Made by a program: the position numbers and the translations under genes. The notes beneath the pieces are model-generated. The model saw only the letters and a program-made list of their open reading frames with translations, did no database searches and was not told the DNA's origin. From positions 62,001-126,000 of the forward strand of contig CAKUZR010000006.1 in NCBI GenBank assembly GCA_934718065.1: DNA of 64,000 bases, given 5' to 3'. Origin of the DNA: an uncultured Treponema sp. Lineage in GTDB: Bacteria; Spirochaetota; Spirochaetia; Treponematales; Treponemataceae. Every line of letters starts with the position of its first letter. Position 1 is the stretch's first letter. Below, piece after piece: positions 25,736 through 34,432 of this stretch.

Positions 25736-27112
25736 ATGGAACATAAATATTTGGGTACGGCTCAGTTTTACAAGCGTGCGATAAAAATTGCGGTTCCTGT
25801 AATGCTTCAGCTTTTGATTCAGAATCTTGTTTCTCTGATTGACAATTTTATGGTTGCCGGGCTTGGCGACGTAAAGATGAGCGGAGTAAACGTTGCCGGG
25901 CAGATAAATTTTCTTTTTCTGATTCTTGTGAATACTGTCTGCCTTTCCGCGGGAATTTTTATGAGCCAGTTCAAGGGCGCGAATGACAGGGAAGGAATGC
26001 AGCAGACTTTGCGGTTCAAGATTATCATAACTGGAATTTTCGGGCTTGCGTATACGGTTGTTTCTTTTGTGGCGCCAAGAAATCTTTTTGGGCTGATGGT
26101 TACAATCAACAAGGATGCGGCGCAGATTCTTGACCAGGCGCAGATTTATTCGCGGTCGGTTGCGCTTTCCTGGTTTTTTATGGTTTTTGCGCAGTCGTTC
26201 GCTTCTTCTTTGCGTGATATTGAAATTGTAAAAGTTCCGCTGGTTATTTCTTCGATTGCGACTTTGGTGAACACGTTTTTTAACTGGGTTTTGATTTACG
26301 GAAATCTTGGCGCGCCCCGGCTTGAAGTTGCCGGAGCCGGCTACGCGACTGTTATTGCCCGCGGCGTTGAGCTTCTGCTGTTTGTTGCGTATTGTGTTTC
26401 AAAGCGGCCTCCGTTTATGTTCAATCCGTTCAAGATTCTGTTCATCCGGTTCCGGCTTTTTGGAAACATATTCGCGAAGTCGCTGATGATTTTGTATTCG
26501 GAGCTTTTCTGGGCATTTTCGGAAACGCTTTCAAACGCGCTTTACAATACTCGCGGCGGCGCGGAAATTGTAAGCGGAATGGCCGGCGGATTTGCGGTCG
26601 CGAATTTGTTTTTCATCTGTTTCAGCGGAATTGTGACTTCGGCGAGCGTTATTCTGGGGCAGGAGCTTGGCGCTGGAAAACTTGAGCAGGCCAGAAAATA
26701 CAAGAACTGGGTTTTGAGCGGAGCGACGATTTTCGGCGTGGCTTTCATGCTGGTTGGTTTTTGCACAACCTGGATTGTTCCGTTTGTGTTCAAGAATCTT
26801 ACGTTTGAGGCGCAGAGAATTGCCCGGCATTTGATTGTTGTGGCGGCGGCTTATCTTCCTTTGTGGGCTTTCCTGAACGGTCAGTACGCGGTTTCAAGGA
26901 CGGGCGGCGACACAGCGATGGGCGTTATCTGCGATACGGTTGCGAATATTCTTTTTATCGGCGGAATGTTGATTTTGACTTTCCTAACAAAACTTGGTCC
27001 GATTGAAATGTATGCGATTGTTAAGCTGAGCGATGTTGCGAAAGCCCTGATTGCGTATTTCTGGCTGAAAAAAGAACGGTGGCTTGTGAATCTTACAGTT
27101 GCTGAAAAGTAA
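25736..27112 (+). CDS. MATE family multidrug efflux transporter
   Basis: The 458-residue, roughly 12-helix inner-membrane protein has the MATE hallmarks: an N-terminal amphipathic start (YKRAIKIAVPVMLQLLIQNLVSLIDNFMVAGLG), GVNVAGQ, a repeat of the same fold in the second half (FAVANLFFICFSGIVTSASVILGQELGAG) and C-terminal FLNGQYAVSRTGGDT. MATE proteins export cationic drugs or metabolites in exchange for Na+ or H+. The gene may be regulated through a direct repeat at its -35. A small secreted-protein gene follows 18 nt downstream. Confidence 0.93.
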   Translation: MEHKYLGTAQFYKRAIKIAVPVMLQLLIQNLVSLIDNFMVAGLGDVKMSGVNVAGQINFLFLILVNTVCLSAGIFMSQFKGANDREGMQQTLRFKIIITGIFGLAYTVVSFVAPRNLFGLMVTINKDAAQILDQAQIYSRSVALSWFFMVFAQSFASSLRDIEIVKVPLVISSIATLVNTFFNWVLIYGNLGAPRLEVAGAGYATVIARGVELLLFVAYCVSKRPPFMFNPFKILFIRFRLFGNIFAKSLMILYSELFWAFSETLSNALYNTRGGAEIVSGMAGGFAVANLFFICFSGIVTSASVILGQELGAGKLEQARKYKNWVLSGATIFGVAFMLVGFCTTWIVPFVFKNLTFEAQRIARHLIVVAAAYLPLWAFLNGQYAVSRTGGDTAMGVICDTVANILFIGGMLILTFLTKLGPIEMYAIVKLSDVAKALIAYFWLKKERWLVNLTVAEK

Positions 27113-27129
27113 ATTTTACGGAGCGTTAT

Positions 27130-27513
27130 ATGATGAAAAAAATTGTCTGCGGAGTGTTGTTTCTGGCGGCTGGAATTTCCGGCGTTTCTGCATGCAAATT
27201 CAACAAGAAAACTCATAAGCTGACTGAATGTGATGAATACAAGTCCGTTCCTATGCCTGAAAAATGCAAGAAGGCGCACAGCGAGTACAATTCCTGGCTG
27301 ATTGAAGAAACGAAAAGCAAAATCAAGAAGCAGGTTGAAAGCACTAAAAAGGAGCTGAAGGAAACTTCCAGGCAAGTTGAAAAAGACACGAAGAAAATTG
27401 TGGATCAGGCGGACAGCACTGGAAACAAGGTGAAGGATTCGTTCTTTAAATTTCTGGAGAAAACTTTCTTCGGCGCGGATTCGTCGGAATCTGAGGCTGG
27501 CGGCGAGGAATAA
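27130..27513 (+). CDS. Small secreted or lipid-anchored coiled-coil protein, unknown function
   Basis: The 127-residue product begins with a signal sequence (MMKKIVCGVLFLAAGISGVSAC). The cysteine at 22, preceded by VSA, could be a lipobox in the loose spirochaetal sense. The mature part has a short Cys/Lys region, then a highly charged helical stretch from about residue 60 to 105 with heptad-like spacing (KKQVESTKKELKETSRQVEKDTKKIVDQ), ending in an acidic tail. I recognise no family. GGAG six bases before the first ATG sets the start. Close spacing suggests cotranscription with the MATE gene. Confidence 0.6.
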   Translation: MMKKIVCGVLFLAAGISGVSACKFNKKTHKLTECDEYKSVPMPEKCKKAHSEYNSWLIEETKSKIKKQVESTKKELKETSRQVEKDTKKIVDQADSTGNKVKDSFFKFLEKTFFGADSSESEAGGEE

Positions 27514-27623
27514 AAGCCGCGGAAAATAAATGATTTTCGGGGCTGCGTTGTGGCGGTTGCAGGTTTTGCGGGCGTCGCGTGCTTTGTAGTCGCAGGGGAA
27601 AAAAATCAGTTTTATGTATTAAC

Positions 27624-27670
27624 AAAAAAGGCTGCGCTGAAAGTTTTTAATCTTCCGGCTCAGCCTTTTT
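27624..27670. terminator. Bidirectional terminator between the small secreted gene and glyA
   Basis: AAAAAGGCTG and CAGCCTTTTT form a 10-bp stem ending in T runs on both strands. It lies ten bases from the convergent glyA stop, so it terminates glyA and probably the MATE operon. Confidence 0.75.
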
Positions 27671-27680
27671 AAGTTTCGTT

Positions 27681-29180
27681 CTATTTTACAAATTCTTTTT
27701 TAAGGAATTCCAGGTCAAGTTCCGGGTAAAGAACGTGCGCTGAAAGCAGCTTGTTCACGCGGCTCTTGGCTTCTTCCTGAACTTTCGGGTCAAGGCTGAT
27801 TTTTCCTTTGGCAGGTTTTCCGTCCTTTGTGAGTCCAGGTTTTGTGCCTCTAAGAACAAAATCAATGATTGAAGCGACTTCCTTCATATCTTCTGCTGTA
27901 AATCCTAAAGTTGTAAGTCCAGGAGTTCCGATTCTGATTCCGGATGTCCACCACGCGCCGTTCTTGTCGTAAGGAAGAGCGTTGGCGTTCGCCGTGATTC
28001 CGCAGTTGAACAAAGCGGCTTCGGCCTGTTTTCCTGTAAGTCCGTAAACTGTAACATCAACAAGCATAAGATGATTGTCTGTTCCGCCTGTCTGAATTGG
28101 CATTCCGAGCGATTTGCAGGCTTCCGCCAGAGTCTGGGCGTTTTTTACAACATTTTTTGCGTATTCGCGGTATTCAGGGGTGTTTGCTTCCTTCAGCGCG
28201 ATTGCTTTTGCAGCCATAACGTGCGCAAGCGGGCCTCCTAAAACCATCGGGCAGCCCTTGTTCACGTAGTCGGCGTATTCTTTCTTGCAGAGAATCAGAG
28301 CGCCGCGAGGTCCGCGCAATGTTTTGTGGGTTGTTGTTGTAACAATGTCAGCCCATTTTACAGGGTCAAAATCGTCTGTAAGAACTTTTCCTGCCACAAG
28401 ACCTGCGAAGTGAGCCATGTCAACCATAAGAACTGCTCCGCATTTGTCCGCGATTTCCCGGAATCGTCTGAAATTTATTTTTCTTGGGTAAGCTGAATAT
28501 CCTGCGAGCAAGATAAGCGGCTTTACTTCCATCGCCTGTTTTTCAATTTTGTCGTAGTCAAGAAGCCCTGTGTCTTTTTCAACGCCGTAAGGATGGCTTT
28601 CAAACATGCGTGCTGAAACATTCATTCTGTAGCCGTGAGTAAGGTGTCCGCCGCAAGAATAGTCAAGTCCCATAAGACGCTGGTTTCCGAAACGCTTGCG
28701 GAGCATATCGAACTGTTCCGCGGTCAGGTCGTTCAGGGATTTTACGCCAAGCTCCTCAAGTGTTGGAGTTTCGATTTTTGCTGAAAGAATCGCCCAGTAT
28801 GCAACAAGGTTTGTGTCTGCGCCGGAGTGCGGCTGAACGTATGCATATTCTGCGCCGAAAAGTTTTTCCGCCTCGCGCGCCGCTGTGTTTTCAACAGCAT
28901 CCACATTCACGCATCCGCCGTAATAACGGTGCTCCGGATAGCCTTCCGCGTATTTGTCTGTTAAAAGGTTTCCCATTGCCGCCTGAACGTTGAGCGAGCA
29001 GTAGTTTTCAGAAGCTACAAGCTTAAGATGGCTTCGCTGGTTTTCAAGCTCGTTTACAATTGACGCCGCGATTTCCGGCCCTACAGCGGCAACCTGCTGA
29101 AGGTTTGCCACATAAGCGCACATCGCTGCGTTCGGTTTTCCGTTGCAGGATGAAAGATATTCTTCCAGTGGTGTTGACAT
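27681..29180 (-). CDS. glyA: Serine hydroxymethyltransferase, long treponemal form
   Basis: The 499-residue PLP enzyme shows LVASENYCSLNVQAAMGNLLTDKYAEGYPEHRYYGG, PHSGADTNLVAY, VDMAHFAGLVAG and the PLP-lysine segment TTTTHKTLRGPRG. It interconverts serine and glycine with tetrahydrofolate, supplying one-carbon units. It is about 80 residues longer than the usual 415-420, partly because of an insertion after the N-terminal third (around PTLEELGVKSLNDLTAEQFDML); similar long forms are, as I recall, known in treponemes. GGAGT five to six bases before the ATG is the ribosome-binding site. No glycine riboswitch is seen upstream. Confidence 0.95.
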   Translation of the reverse strand: MSTPLEEYLSSCNGKPNAAMCAYVANLQQVAAVGPEIAASIVNELENQRSHLKLVASENYCSLNVQAAMGNLLTDKYAEGYPEHRYYGGCVNVDAVENTAAREAEKLFGAEYAYVQPHSGADTNLVAYWAILSAKIETPTLEELGVKSLNDLTAEQFDMLRKRFGNQRLMGLDYSCGGHLTHGYRMNVSARMFESHPYGVEKDTGLLDYDKIEKQAMEVKPLILLAGYSAYPRKINFRRFREIADKCGAVLMVDMAHFAGLVAGKVLTDDFDPVKWADIVTTTTHKTLRGPRGALILCKKEYADYVNKGCPMVLGGPLAHVMAAKAIALKEANTPEYREYAKNVVKNAQTLAEACKSLGMPIQTGGTDNHLMLVDVTVYGLTGKQAEAALFNCGITANANALPYDKNGAWWTSGIRIGTPGLTTLGFTAEDMKEVASIIDFVLRGTKPGLTKDGKPAKGKISLDPKVQEEAKSRVNKLLSAHVLYPELDLEFLKKEFVK

Positions 29181-29238
29181 ATAAACTCCATAATAATTAA
29201 GTTGAGATAAATAAGTTTACTTTTAAAGAGGCGTTTTT

Positions 29239-29505
29239 TCAATAAGAAGAACGTCTTTTCGGCTTTTCTTCCGCGATTGAAACCCGGATTTTCCGGCCGT
29301 CGATGTCTTTTCCCTTTAGCCCGGCGATTGCTTTTTCCGCCTCGGTGTCGTCCGGCATTTCAACAAAACCGAATCCTTTTGAAAGTCCGCTTGTTTTGTC
29401 CTTGATTATTTCCGCTGAGGTTACTTTGCCGAATTCTGCAAATTTTTCTGAAAGATTTTCTTCTGTAGTCTTGAAATTAAGGTTGCCTATGTATATTCTT
29501 TTCAT
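29239..29505 (-). CDS. RRM-domain RNA-binding protein
   Basis: The 88-residue protein is a single RNA-recognition motif: RNP2 is IYIGNL at the N-terminus and RNP1 is KGFGFVEM in the middle, followed by a short basic tail (KPKRRSSY). Such small RRM proteins occur in cyanobacteria, spirochaetes and Bacteroidetes, often as cold- or stress-related RNA binders; the target here is unknown. The promoter (TTGATT-16 bp-TAAAAT) ends seven bases before the ATG, so the mRNA is predicted to be leaderless. It is divergent from the Na/Pi cotransporter gene. Confidence 0.88.
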   Translation of the reverse strand: MKRIYIGNLNFKTTEENLSEKFAEFGKVTSAEIIKDKTSGLSKGFGFVEMPDDTEAEKAIAGLKGKDIDGRKIRVSIAEEKPKRRSSY

Positions 29506-29512
29506 ATAACGA

Positions 29513-29540
29513 ATTTTATATATTTTTCAAGGTTAATCAA
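29513..29540 (-). promoter_or_regulatory. Promoter of the RRM gene, leaderless arrangement
   Basis: On the - strand TTGATT (29535-29540) and TAAAAT (29513-29518) are 16 bp apart. The -10 ends seven bases before the ATG at 29505. The site directly abuts the divergent gene's TTG start. Confidence 0.5.
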
Positions 29541-31202
29541 TTGGTTTTAAATTTTATTGGTCAGTTTTTAAGTTTCGCGGGCGCGCTTTGTCTTCTTCTT
29601 TTTGGAATGGACATGCTTTCAAATGGTATTCAGAAAGGAGCTGGAAGCAGCCTTCAGACTCTTCTTGGAAAAATCACAGGAAACAGGTTTTCCGCGGTAT
29701 TGACTGGTCTTGCGGTTACGGCAATAATTCAGTCCTCCGGGGCGACAACGGTAATGGTTGTGAGTTTTGTGAACGCGGAGATTCTTTCGCTTACGCAGGC
29801 GATTGGAATTATTTTCGGCGCGAACATAGGAACTACAGTCACGGCGTGGATTGTTTCGTTCTTTGGATTTTCGTTCAGCATGGAAGCCGCCGCTGTTCCG
29901 CTTTTTGGCCTTGGATTCGTTCTTCAGTATTTCAAGAAGCTGAAAGTTCATAATTTTGCGTACTGTTTTATGGGCTTCGCGATTCTTTTCATGGGGCTCG
30001 GTCTTCTGAAAAATTCAATGCAGCTCGGGCCTTCTGCAATCGGCGTTATACAGAAACTTACGGATCTGGGATTTTTCGGGCTTCTGCTTGGCGTTCTGAT
30101 TGGCGCGGCTTTTACGGCGCTGATTCATTCGTCTTCCGCAATGACGGCGATTGTGCTTGCGATGGCGGCGAACGGCTCGCTTACGTGGAAACTTTCGGCG
30201 GCAATCGTCCTTGGAAGCAACATCGGTTCGACTGTGGACGCGGTTATGTCTTCTTTCGGGGCGAACATAAATGCAAAGCGCACGGCGGCGGTTCATGTGG
30301 CTTTTAATGTGGCGGGAACTTTGCTTGCGCTGATTTTTTTCAATCCTTTCCTTCGATTTGTTGACTTTTTAATTCCTGGAACTCCGGCTTCAAATATCAC
30401 AATGCACATCGCGATGCTTCATACAGTTTTCAATCTTTGCGCCACGCTGATTTTCCTGCCTTTTGTGAACCAGATTGCGTTTCTTGCGCAGAAATTCATC
30501 AAGTCCTCGCAGAAAGAGGAGGATTCGCACTACAAGCTTCCGGCGATTCTGCCAAAAAATCATATTTCCGCGGACGTTTACGCGTTCCAGATGCAGAAAG
30601 AAATTGCGAAAATGTCTGGAAAAGTCATGGGAATGCTTGACCTGATTGCGCAGGGCGTAACAAGCGACGCAGAGGAAATGGACGGATTTACTGAAAAAAT
30701 TGTTGCGGACGAAGCCTATGTTGACGAGATGAACGATTCGATTTCGCATTTTCTGCAGATTTGCTCGCGGCTGGACAACGCGAACCATAATGACCGCCAG
30801 AATTACGCCCGGCTGATTCACGTTACGCAAAGCATTGAAGATCTTAGCGACGAGTGCTGCTCGATGATGCACACGGTCGGAAAATATATTTCTGAAAAAA
30901 ACATTACGCAGGGTTCAGGGCGGGTAAAAAAGCTTCTTTCATATCTGGACCAGGTAAGAATTTTCTATGAGCAGGCCTGCACTTTCATCGCGCTTGGAAT
31001 TTCGGATGATGAAAGGAATATGTCCGCTGAAATTGAAGACAAAATCGACCGCACCAAAAAGGAACTTCAGAAGGCAAGCCGAAAAAGAATTGAAGCTGGC
31101 GGCGATGTTAAAACAGAGCTTCAGTATATGGATATTGTAAGAAAAATCGAAAGAGCCGGCGACTGCGTCTATGCAATTGTCCAGGCGCTTTCTTCAAAAT
31201 AG
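29541..31202 (+). CDS. Na/Pi cotransporter family protein with C-terminal PhoU-like domain
   Basis: The 553-residue protein has two Na/Pi-cotransporter repeats, each with QSSGATT- or HSSSAMT-type motifs (TAIIQSSGATTVMVVSFVNA; ALIHSSSAMTAIVLAMA), spread over about eight to nine helices up to residue 325. The remaining part (about 340-553) is helical and PhoU-like (AYVDEMNDSISHFLQIC..., VRKIERAGDCVYAIVQAL). It probably imports phosphate with Na+, which fits a cell that pumps Na+ out through Oad. The start is a TTG preceded by AAGG; no ATG lies near. It converges with the CmpB-like gene. Confidence 0.88.
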   Translation: MVLNFIGQFLSFAGALCLLLFGMDMLSNGIQKGAGSSLQTLLGKITGNRFSAVLTGLAVTAIIQSSGATTVMVVSFVNAEILSLTQAIGIIFGANIGTTVTAWIVSFFGFSFSMEAAAVPLFGLGFVLQYFKKLKVHNFAYCFMGFAILFMGLGLLKNSMQLGPSAIGVIQKLTDLGFFGLLLGVLIGAAFTALIHSSSAMTAIVLAMAANGSLTWKLSAAIVLGSNIGSTVDAVMSSFGANINAKRTAAVHVAFNVAGTLLALIFFNPFLRFVDFLIPGTPASNITMHIAMLHTVFNLCATLIFLPFVNQIAFLAQKFIKSSQKEEDSHYKLPAILPKNHISADVYAFQMQKEIAKMSGKVMGMLDLIAQGVTSDAEEMDGFTEKIVADEAYVDEMNDSISHFLQICSRLDNANHNDRQNYARLIHVTQSIEDLSDECCSMMHTVGKYISEKNITQGSGRVKKLLSYLDQVRIFYEQACTFIALGISDDERNMSAEIEDKIDRTKKELQKASRKRIEAGGDVKTELQYMDIVRKIERAGDCVYAIVQALSSK

Positions 31203-31221
31203 CAGAATGATCAGAATGAAC

Positions 31222-31268
31222 AGCCGGAGCGGGAACCGTGGTTTTTCAACGTGGTTCGGCTGCCGGCT
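31222..31268. terminator. Long imperfect hairpin between convergent genes
   Basis: AGCCGG pairs with CCGGCT and GAACC with GGTTC, separated by a 5x5 internal loop. There is no downstream T run. It may act as a two-way transcription barrier or be a repeat element. GGTTCGACAGG follows shortly after. Confidence 0.45.
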
Positions 31269-31311
31269 TGAATTGCAAAATCCCGGGGTTCGACAGGTTC
31301 TGCTGAAGTAA

Positions 31312-32040
31312 CTACTTGTTTTTCTGGCTGCGGACTTTTTCAAGATATTCTTTCAAGCTTTCTGAAAGATTTTTTTCCGCCTTGTAGGTAAGAAGATAGC
31401 GGATTTTTTCCTTGCTTGCCTCGCGTTTCTGCTGAAGATGATTCTTGTAGTTTTCGATTCTGAATACAATCTGGTTGTCTTTTGCAAATTTTCTGATTTT
31501 CGCCATGACTTGAAATGAGCTGCAAAGGTCGACTGCGAAAATTCCGTAGAAAAATCCGATTACAAAAGAAAACGAAATATGGTTTGTGAACCAGAAAAGC
31601 CACGCCTCAATATGCGGATGAATAAGAAAATAATAAACCGCGCTTAAAATCCACCAGAAAAAAGTATAAAGCGGACAGATTATTCCCTGAATGTTTCCCC
31701 ACTGGCTGCGGTAGTCCCAGAGCATTATTTTCATTCCTTTTATGAAAATAAGCCCGGCGATGTATTCAAACGCAGTTATTGCAAGAGCCATCGCCGCAAA
31801 AAGAACTGCTTTCTGCAGAGTCGGATTCTTTATGAAAGAAACATCAATCTGTGAAAGCAGAAAAAGCACAATCAGTGAAATTCCGTAGATTGGAAGATAC
31901 GGACCGGTCAGAAAGCCAGGGTTGACCCATTTTTTCTCAACGCCTTTGAGCGGTGAAAAACGTCTGTAGATTACTTCGATTGACCAGCCAATCATGCTTC
32001 CGACGCAGAATAAAAACGCTAAAACTAAAAATAATGACAT
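31312..32040 (-). CDS. Membrane protein of the CmpB / putative ABC-transporter type IV family
   Basis: The 242-residue protein starts FCVGSMIGWSIEVIYRR and continues NPGFLTGPYLPIYG, matching what I recall as the signature of the CmpB-type family (PF06541): G-W-x-x-E near the start and GFL-x-GP-x-x-PIYG after the first helix. About six membrane helices are followed by a charged helical tail of roughly 50 residues. The family's molecular function is not established. It is the downstream partner of the permease gene at 32072-33232 on the same strand, 31 nt away, and may be cotranscribed. Confidence 0.75.
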   Translation of the reverse strand: MSLFLVLAFLFCVGSMIGWSIEVIYRRFSPLKGVEKKWVNPGFLTGPYLPIYGISLIVLFLLSQIDVSFIKNPTLQKAVLFAAMALAITAFEYIAGLIFIKGMKIMLWDYRSQWGNIQGIICPLYTFFWWILSAVYYFLIHPHIEAWLFWFTNHISFSFVIGFFYGIFAVDLCSSFQVMAKIRKFAKDNQIVFRIENYKNHLQQKREASKEKIRYLLTYKAEKNLSESLKEYLEKVRSQKNK

Positions 32041-32071
32041 ATCAAAAAGATAATGAGTTGCTTCTGATAAA

Positions 32072-33232
32072 TCAAGGCTTCAGCCCAAGACTAAGAATCC
32101 AGAGCTGAGGGAATACAACGACGGCGAAAAACGCAAGGCTTATCACCGTGAACCACAAAATGAATTTGAATGAATTTTCCGGATATTCCTTTGAGTAAAT
32201 CCTTAAATTTATAACCGAAGCCAGCGACCCGATTATTGAGCACAAGCCCGCGCTGTCCAGACCGTAAAGAAGCGCGCGCAAATTTTTAGAAAACGGCCAT
32301 AGGACAATGCTCGCCGGAACATTTGAAATAACCTGGCTCAGGAGGATGCTCCAGACATATTCGCGGCCCGCGACATTTTTCCGCAGAATCCCGGAAATAA
32401 AATCATTCCTGCAAATTGACGAGCTGAACGTAAAAAAGCACAGAAAAGTGAAAAGCAGAACATAGTCGGTTTTCAGAAGAATCCGCGGGTCGAAAAACAG
32501 AACGGAAACCAGGACAATCGCCGCGGCGAACGGCCAGAGTTTTGTGCGCGTCACAATCGTTGCAATCACAAGGACAAACAGAATAATATAGAAGATTTGT
32601 TTCGGGCGGTTTTCTGGCTTTTGGTTCTGGCTGAAAGATTCGGTTTTTATGGAAATTTTTTCGCGGATATTTCTGCGGTAGAGAAACGCTATGAACAGAA
32701 GGAGCAGGAGCGCGCTGAAAAGCCAAAGCGGCAGCATCATCTTGATGAATGAAGGCGTGCTGATTCCGCTCTGGCTGTACAGAAAAAGATTCTGCGGGCT
32801 TCCGAACGGTGTAAGTAGCGAGCCGCGAATTGCGGCGATGTTTTCAAAAGTCAGCACAGGAATTAAATATTTCTCCTTGGCTCCGGCCTTGAAAATCATC
32901 ATTGTGAGCGGCACAAAAATAATCAGCGAAACATCGTTTGTTACAAACATTGATGAAAGAAAAACTGAGAATACAAGAAAGCAGGAAATTGAAAAAATCG
33001 AGCTGAGCCTGCTGGTCTGCCTTAAAACCGGGCTGAAAATATCCTCGCTTTTAAAGCCTTCCAGGACTGTTAAAAGCATAAAAAGTGTGGCAAGAGTTTT
33101 CCAGTCAATGTCGCGAAGAATTTCCTTTGATGGCGGAGTGATAAAAAATGACACAATTACAACAGCCAGCGAAACTGAAAGCATGATTTCTTTTTTCAGA
33201 AGGCCGGCGAATTTCTTAAAAAACGTTTTCAT
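32072..33232 (-). CDS. SLC13/ArsB-type (ion transporter superfamily) permease
   Basis: The 386-residue membrane protein has about ten helices. DWKTLATLFMLLTVLEGFK, SSMFVTNDVSLIIFVPLTMMI and GSLLTPFGSPQNLFLYSQ match the citrate/anion-permease (CitMHS/ArsB) layout, where the TNDV-type and GSPQN-type loops line the substrate site; a second such loop, SQVISNVPASIVLWPFS, lies in the C-terminal half. The substrate is unknown. The frame is open to 33562, but the ATG at 33232 is favoured because the extension is antisense to the neighbouring gene. It is divergent from the M28 peptidase gene with only 36 nt between ATGs. Confidence 0.78.
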   Translation of the reverse strand: MKTFFKKFAGLLKKEIMLSVSLAVVIVSFFITPPSKEILRDIDWKTLATLFMLLTVLEGFKSEDIFSPVLRQTSRLSSIFSISCFLVFSVFLSSMFVTNDVSLIIFVPLTMMIFKAGAKEKYLIPVLTFENIAAIRGSLLTPFGSPQNLFLYSQSGISTPSFIKMMLPLWLFSALLLLLFIAFLYRRNIREKISIKTESFSQNQKPENRPKQIFYIILFVLVIATIVTRTKLWPFAAAIVLVSVLFFDPRILLKTDYVLLFTFLCFFTFSSSICRNDFISGILRKNVAGREYVWSILLSQVISNVPASIVLWPFSKNLRALLYGLDSAGLCSIIGSLASVINLRIYSKEYPENSFKFILWFTVISLAFFAVVVFPQLWILSLGLKP

Positions 33233-33253
33233 TGGATAATATTCTATATTTTG

Positions 33254-33262
33254 TGCTATAAT
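33254..33262 (+). promoter_or_regulatory. Extended -10 promoter of the M28 peptidase gene, leaderless arrangement
   Basis: TGCTATAAT (TATAAT at 33257-33262) ends six bases before the ATG at 33269, and no ribosome-binding site is present. The 36-nt interval must also hold the promoter of the divergent permease gene. Confidence 0.6.
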
Positions 33263-33268
33263 TTTTCT

Positions 33269-34354
33269 ATGTATCTGGGAGATGATTATAAAAGATTTCT
33301 TTCGCCGCAAATTAACCGCCGAGATTTTATTCTGGGCTGGCTTTCGGTGCGCGGAGTGAAAACTGCCGTTATGCCGATTGACGGGCACGAGCATATCTAT
33401 GTGGTTTTTCCAAAGGAAGCGTACAGTCCGTGCTTCAAGATAAAAACGGTGATTGCCCACTACGATATTTTTCCAGGAAGCCCCGGCGCGAACGACAATA
33501 CTTCCTCGGTTTTTGCCCTGATGAACTGGGCGGCGCGGCTTTTTAAAAGCGGAATCCAGCACAATGTGCGCCTTATTTTTACAGACGGAGAGGAAATAAG
33601 CTCGTGCGGAAATCAGGCGGCATCCAATGCGTCAGCGGCTCCCGAAACTTCCGGGGTGGCGGCAATTTCCGGGGCTCCAGCCACACCAGCGGCTCTGGCA
33701 AAACTCGCGGCTTCAAAAAATTCAGAGGCTCCCGAAACACACGTTGCGTCTAAAAAATCTGAGGCTCCAGCAAACGCTTCAGCCGCGTTCAAGGCTCCGG
33801 CTTCCCGCAAAAAATCTGTTATTTCTCAGGGGGCGTTCGGGCTTGCGAATGTTTTCAGGCGGCTGAACATCACGGACGACGATATCTACGTTTTTGACTG
33901 CGTTGGTCGGGGAACTGTTCCGGTTCTTTCAAGAAGTTCTGTTCCGGGAAATTTAAGCGGAAAATTCAAAAACAGTTTTTTTGAGCTTGAGTCAAGAATC
34001 TCGCAGGTTCTAAGCTCTTCCAGCGGCGGAAAATTTGTCTCTCTTCCAGTGCCGTACAGCGACAACGCCGGATTTCTGGCTCATGGAATTGCCGCGGTCG
34101 CAGTCACAATGCTTCCGGTTGAAGAGGCGAACGAGTATATGTTCAACCTTGTGCGTTTTCCGTATCTTGAGGATTTTGTCATGAACCATAAAATTCCGCC
34201 GGAAGTCCAGAAATCTTTCCTTGAAAAAATGGTTCCAGAAACGTGGCGCAAATTCCACACGCCTTTTGATGATTTTTCTTCGCTTACAGAAGAAAGTTTC
34301 GCTCTGATGGAAAAAATCCTTGAAAATCTCGCGCTGCTGAAAATTCCCTGCTAG
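33269..34354 (+). CDS. M28-type zinc metallopeptidase-like protein with low-complexity insertion
   Basis: The 361-residue protein has AHYDIFPGSPGANDN (H64, D66, D76), FTDGEEIS (E108/E109), FDCVGRG and a C-terminal WRKFHTPFDD histidine, the order of metal ligands in M28 aminopeptidases. Residues 116-188 are a low-complexity stretch rich in Ala, Ser, Pro and Lys with imperfect SEAPE/APET repeats, inserted just after the GEE motif. No signal peptide is seen, so it is probably cytoplasmic. Start at 33269 is chosen from the -10 spacing; GTG/ATG codons upstream lie within the promoter. Peptidase activity is inferred from motifs only. Confidence 0.72.
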   Translation: MYLGDDYKRFLSPQINRRDFILGWLSVRGVKTAVMPIDGHEHIYVVFPKEAYSPCFKIKTVIAHYDIFPGSPGANDNTSSVFALMNWAARLFKSGIQHNVRLIFTDGEEISSCGNQAASNASAAPETSGVAAISGAPATPAALAKLAASKNSEAPETHVASKKSEAPANASAAFKAPASRKKSVISQGAFGLANVFRRLNITDDDIYVFDCVGRGTVPVLSRSSVPGNLSGKFKNSFFELESRISQVLSSSSGGKFVSLPVPYSDNAGFLAHGIAAVAVTMLPVEEANEYMFNLVRFPYLEDFVMNHKIPPEVQKSFLEKMVPETWRKFHTPFDDFSSLTEESFALMEKILENLALLKIPC

Positions 34355-34399
34355 ACGGAAAATCCCACCGCTTTTTCTCCGCGCATTCATCAAGGTCTG

Positions 34400-34426
34400 T
34401 TGATTTTTCCTGAATTTTGATACAAT
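34400..34426 (+). promoter_or_regulatory. Promoter of the secreted esterase gene, leaderless arrangement
   Basis: TACAAT at 34421-34426 ends six bases before the GTG start at 34433. TTGATT at 34400-34405 is a weakly spaced (15 bp) -35. Confidence 0.45.
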
Positions 34427-34432
34427 CAGCTT

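Noticed and set aside
27514..27623. GC-rich stretch after the small secreted gene as a repeat copy
   Set aside because: GGGGCTGCG and GCGGGCGTCGCG resemble parts of the other GC-rich spacers, but no block long enough to call a family member is shared.
29181..29238. Glycine riboswitch upstream of glyA
   Set aside because: Only 58 AT-rich nucleotides separate the ATG from the next gene's end; none of the tandem aptamer features can fit.
33233..33562. N-terminal extension of the permease frame
   Set aside because: It is antisense to the first 98 codons of the M28 peptidase gene, whose motifs are genuine, and has no membrane-protein character.
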